A stretch of 8,259 bases of DNA from Actinomycetota bacterium (GTDB lineage: Bacteria > Actinomycetota > Actinomycetes > S36-B12), in assembly GCA_009726075.1 (NCBI GenBank), contig WLND01000048.1, positions 1-8,259 of the forward strand, given 5' to 3'. Shown here in pieces: positions 5,886 through 8,259 of the stretch; position 1 is the first letter of the stretch, and every line of letters begins with the position of its first letter. Position numbers and translations under genes: made by a program. Below the pieces are notes generated by a model. That model was not told the DNA's origin, did not search any database, and saw nothing but the letters and a program-made list of their open reading frames with translations.

Positions 5886-7244
5886 TCAGCCGGCCAGCAG
5901 TGACAGGGCGTGATCGAACAGCGTCGTGTGCAGGTCGACATCGGCGGCGGTCGTGCTCGGGCACATGAGCGCCATGTTGTGGAACGGTGTCATGAGCACC
6001 CCGCGATTCGACATGAACAGGTGGAGGAACTCCTCGAGATCGTCGTCATGCGCCTCGGCCGAGGCGGTGCCGTTCGCCGGAGCCGGCGATGCGAAGCGAT
6101 ACTCGGCCCTCGCACCGAGCTGCTCGATGGTCCAGGGGACGCGGTGGGCCGCGATGGCGGTTTCGACCCCCTCGCGGTACCGGGTCGCCAACGCGATCAT
6201 GTGGACGAAGGCCTCGTCGGTGAGGACGGATTCGAGGGTCGCTCGCATCGCAGCGGTCGACAGGACGTTGCCGGCGAGCGTGCCGCCGACCCCGCCGACG
6301 TCGATGAGATCAGCGGTGGGGTGCTCGCGAATAAGCATCGCGATCTCATCGGTGATGCCATAGGCGCCGCAGGGGATCCCGCCGCCGATGCTCTTGCCGA
6401 TGACGAAGATGTCGGGCTCAAGACCCCAGGCCGCTGTGCAGCCGCCGGGGCCGGCAGAGATCGTGTGCGTCTCGTCGATGAGCAGCAGGGTGCCGTACTG
6501 AGTGCACAGCGCGCGAACGCCGTCCAGGAAGCCGGGCTCGGGAAGGACGATCCCGATGTTCGTGAGCGCAGGTTCCATGACGAGGACGGCGACGTCGCCG
6601 TGCGCCAGACCCCGTTCAACCGATGCGAGATCGTTGAACTCGGCAACGCGAGTGGTCTGGCTGACCGGCACGGCCGGCCCGACGTTGCCCTGCCGCGGCA
6701 GGGTGGTGCCGTCCGGTCCCATGATGACGAATGTTTCGTCGACAGAGCCGTGGTAGCAGTACGAGAAGGCCATGACCATCGGCCGGCCCGTCACCATGCG
6801 CGCCAGTCGCAGCGCCCAGCGGTTCGCGTCGGTCGCGGTGAGGCTGAACGACCACAGCGGCACGCCGAACCGCCGGGTGAGCTCGGCCGCCACCCATTCG
6901 GCATCGGTGCTCGGCATCATCGTGGTGATCCCGCCATCCACAGCGAGCCGTTGATGCACCGCGTCGACGGTGGCCGCCGGCGAGTGCCCCGCCATGGCAG
7001 CCGTGTCGCCGAGGGCAAAGTCGACGTACTCGTGCCCGTCGATGTCGACAACCCGATTGCCGGCGGCGGTCGCAAGGTACAGGGGATAGCCGCCCGACCA
7101 CTTGCCCATCCAGGTCATCGGAACGCCGCCGAGCAGGTGACCGGCCCCGTCGAATGCCGCTCGCGATCGCGGCGTGCGCTCGCGGTGCGCGGCCCGCTCA
7201 ATCTCCAAGAGGTCGACGAGACGGCTGCGATCTACTGCGGGCAT
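5886..7244 (-). CDS. Class III PLP-dependent aminotransferase (HemL-like)
   Basis: A 452-residue fold-type I aminotransferase of class III, closest in pattern to glutamate-1-semialdehyde aminomutase and related transaminases. Visible landmarks are the N-terminal VDIDGHEYVDF motif (66-76), the cofactor phosphate segment TATDANRWALRLAR (136-149), YHG (164-166), MEP (223-225), the Asp257 of LLIDETHT that pairs with the pyridine nitrogen, and the Schiff-base lysine Lys284 in VIGKSIGGGIPCGAYG. It should move an amino group between an amine or amino acid and a carbonyl, or act as a mutase. A role in heme synthesis is unlikely given the SDR-coupled, catabolic-looking context. HemL's usual SGT phosphate loop appears as TAT. 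The start is the ATG at 7244-7242, with a good GAGGAG site six bases upstream. It is the first gene of the - strand pair. The substrate is unknown. Confidence 0.88.
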   Translation of the reverse strand: MPAVDRSRLVDLLEIERAAHRERTPRSRAAFDGAGHLLGGVPMTWMGKWSGGYPLYLATAAGNRVVDIDGHEYVDFALGDTAAMAGHSPAATVDAVHQRLAVDGGITTMMPSTDAEWVAAELTRRFGVPLWSFSLTATDANRWALRLARMVTGRPMVMAFSYCYHGSVDETFVIMGPDGTTLPRQGNVGPAVPVSQTTRVAEFNDLASVERGLAHGDVAVLVMEPALTNIGIVLPEPGFLDGVRALCTQYGTLLLIDETHTISAGPGGCTAAWGLEPDIFVIGKSIGGGIPCGAYGITDEIAMLIREHPTADLIDVGGVGGTLAGNVLSTAAMRATLESVLTDEAFVHMIALATRYREGVETAIAAHRVPWTIEQLGARAEYRFASPAPANGTASAEAHDDDLEEFLHLFMSNRGVLMTPFHNMALMCPSTTAADVDLHTTLFDHALSLLAG

Positions 7245-7302
7245 GGCTGACTCCTCGGTCAGGGGTAGTGGCCCGACCCTAGCCGTGCGGTTGAATCAGA
7301 CC
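7245..7302. promoter_or_regulatory. Divergent intergenic region, probable promoters for both directions
   Basis: These 58 bases separate the divergent aminotransferase (-) and membrane-protein (+) genes and must carry at least the - strand promoter. On the - strand TAGGGT (7282-7277) resembles an actinobacterial TAnnnT -10 box, but I find no convincing -35 box at the expected distance. An imperfect inverted repeat, AGGGGT (7261-7266) and ACCCT (7276-7280), could be an operator or chance. The + strand gene shows no Shine-Dalgarno site, so it may be leaderless. Assigned from position more than from motif strength. Confidence 0.35.
7251..7256 (-). promoter_or_regulatory. Shine-Dalgarno site of the aminotransferase
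   Basis: On the - strand GAGGAG precedes the ATG (7244-7242) by six bases. This supports the chosen start and marks the aminotransferase as the first gene of its transcript. Confidence 0.65.
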
Positions 7303-7824
7303 ATGGACGAGCATCGCGACACCCGGCTCAAGGTGGGGCCCATCTGGGTCGATCCGCGCATCATCGTCTACGCCACCCTCATTCAGATCACCGCGTTCGC
7401 GCTCTACAACGAGCCCGATGCGCCGATCGGGGTCCAGAGTTTCTTGCAGCTCATCGGCGTCTGCGTGGTGCCGATGTTCGTCCTCGCGGTGGCCCACGGC
7501 TTCTCGGAGGCCCTCGACGTGCAGATTCGCAACCAGCGCCGCATGACCTGGCGTGACCGCCTGGCCATCTTCGAGTCGAATATCCAGTTCATCTACGTCG
7601 CCTTGCTGCCGAGTGCCGTGCTGGTCATTCTGTGGGTCCTGGGCTGGAATGAGATCGCAGCGGTGCGCCTGATCCTTGGCATGGGCATCGTCTCCCTGTT
7701 CTTCTGGGGAGCGTATGCCGCGCATGCGGCCGGCCTGCCGCGCTGGCGCTGGTTCAGCTTCGCCCTCGGCTACGCCACGCTCGGAATGATCGTGGTCACC
7801 CTCGAGGTCTTCATCGCTCACTGA
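7303..7824 (+). CDS. Predicted integral membrane protein, function unknown
   Basis: A 173-residue protein that I do not recognise beyond its membrane character. A short charged N-terminus (MDEHRDTRLK) is followed by about five hydrophobic helices, near 19-35, 46-66, 93-114, 120-143 and 149-171. A basic, polar loop (about 73-87, including RNQRRMTWRDR) between helices two and three is likely cytoplasmic. There is no signal peptide, catalytic motif or transporter signature that I can see. The ATG at 7303 lacks a Shine-Dalgarno site, so the transcript may be leaderless. An in-frame ATG at 7243 would add 20 residues and would share a CATG with the divergent aminotransferase start; I prefer 7303 because the added residues are polar, low-complexity and non-membrane. 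It lies 27 bases before the next SDR gene and may be co-transcribed with it. Coding is supported by the clean hydrophobic pattern through the whole frame. Confidence 0.78.
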   Translation: MDEHRDTRLKVGPIWVDPRIIVYATLIQITAFALYNEPDAPIGVQSFLQLIGVCVVPMFVLAVAHGFSEALDVQIRNQRRMTWRDRLAIFESNIQFIYVALLPSAVLVILWVLGWNEIAAVRLILGMGIVSLFFWGAYAAHAAGLPRWRWFSFALGYATLGMIVVTLEVFIAH

Positions 7825-7838
7825 TCGCTCGATGCACG

Positions 7839-7846
7839 AAGGAGGA
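7839..7846 (+). promoter_or_regulatory. Strong Shine-Dalgarno site of the right-hand SDR
   Basis: AAGGAGGA sits five bases before the ATG at 7852, close to the ideal anti-16S complement. It selects 7852 over the internal in-frame ATG at 7867. Confidence 0.75.
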
Positions 7847-7851
7847 CCCTG

Positions 7852-8259
7852 ATGGACGAATCACGAATGGACGACTCGAGGCTGGCGCTGGTGACTGGCG
7901 CCAGCAGCGGCATTGGCGCTGCCACGGCACGGGCGCTCGACGATGCCGGAATCTCGGTGATTGCCGCGGCCCGCCGCGTCGATCGACTCGAAGCCCTCGC
8001 GTCGGAGCGTCCGCGCATCACCCCCTGGGAACTCGACGTCACCGATCAGGCGAGCATCGACCGCCTTGCGGGTCATCTCGACGGTCGGGCCCTCGATGTG
8101 CTCGTCGCGAACGCGGGCGGTGCCTACGACGCCGAACCGATCGCGACGGCCGATGTCGAGAGCTGGCAGCGGGCATACGAGGTCAACGTGATCGGCGCCC
8201 TGCGCACCATCAAGGCATTCCTGCCCAATCTCGAGGCCTCAGGGCACGGACTCGTCGTC
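7852..8259 (+). CDS. Short-chain dehydrogenase/reductase, N-terminal part (3' end outside window)
   Basis: The frame is open from the ATG at 7852 to the window edge and gives 136 residues. It begins as a classical SDR: TGASSGIG (15-22) for the cofactor pyrophosphate, an AARR segment (39-42) whose arginines after the second strand suggest NADP(H) preference, LDVTD (61-65), ANAG (86-89), and the structural Asn112 in EVNVIGALRTIK. The catalytic Ser and YxxxK lie beyond the edge, so activity cannot be judged. The pattern resembles the YdfG-like serine/3-hydroxy acid dehydrogenase branch, but that is only a suggestion. It follows the membrane-protein gene by 27 bases with its own strong ribosome-binding site and is distinct from the other SDR in this window, whose glycine loop is longer. 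Confidence 0.87.
   Translation, partial: MDESRMDDSRLALVTGASSGIGAATARALDDAGISVIAAARRVDRLEALASERPRITPWELDVTDQASIDRLAGHLDGRALDVLVANAGGAYDAEPIATADVESWQRAYEVNVIGALRTIKAFLPNLEASGHGLVV

Noticed and set aside
5910..7250. 446-codon open frame on the + strand
   Set aside because: It is antisense to the aminotransferase, which has all its catalytic motifs; the + frame is Arg/Gly/Asp-rich without any family signature.
7881..7905. Perfect 8-base inverted repeat (GCTGGCGC / GCGCCAGC) with a 9-base loop
   Set aside because: It lies within the second SDR's conserved cofactor loop codons and has no following T-run, so it is best explained by protein coding and not by a terminator or operator.
1..8259. tRNA/rRNA genes, CRISPR repeats, transposase genes, riboswitch-like leader (for example a cobalamin riboswitch)
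   Set aside because: None seen. The only intergenic spaces are 58 and 27 bases or less, and the operon's own leader lies outside the window, so a cobalamin riboswitch could still be present upstream.

Overview
The window is about 8.3 kb of uniformly GC-rich DNA with GTG starts, 1- to 4-base gene overlaps and almost no non-coding sequence. This suits a high-GC actinobacterium, in the broad sense including Acidimicrobiia-like lineages. The assignment rests on composition and on the fused form of the dehydratase, so it is tentative. I see no RNA gene, mobile element, CRISPR array or long repeat.

Bases 1-5144 (+ strand) are one tightly coupled operon that enters from the left. In order it holds the C-terminal part of an acetamidase/formamidase-family hydrolase, a small GlcG/HbpS-like protein (the fold at the end of PduO), a coenzyme B12-dependent diol/glycerol dehydratase whose large and medium subunits are fused into one 748-residue chain, the dehydratase small subunit, and the large ATPase subunit of a dehydratase-reactivating factor. 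The first four junctions overlap by 1 to 13 bases, three of them with GTGA or TGATG overlaps that suggest translational coupling. No microcompartment shell protein, encapsulation peptide, small reactivase subunit (PduH/DdrB), corrinoid adenosyltransferase or aldehyde dehydrogenase is visible here.

Bases 5093-7244 (- strand) are a convergent two-gene unit: a class III, PLP-dependent aminotransferase related to glutamate-1-semialdehyde aminomutase, then a short-chain dehydrogenase (SDR). The SDR coding end overlaps the reactivase coding end by 52 bases on opposite strands. Bases 7303-8259 (+ strand) hold a predicted five-helix membrane protein of unknown function and the start of a second SDR, which runs off the right edge.

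The dehydratase aligns without gaps to Klebsiella oxytoca PddA through the active site, with a constant +4 offset. All metal- and substrate-binding residues are kept, but the two pocket residues Ser301 and Gln336 are Asp305 and Ala340. This suggests a substrate other than 1,2-propanediol or glycerol. Together with an amidase and a convergent aminotransferase/SDR pair, a working hypothesis is catabolism of a nitrogen-containing or bulkier vicinal diol by a cytosolic, shell-free B12 enzyme. The gene identities are well supported; that pathway is inference.
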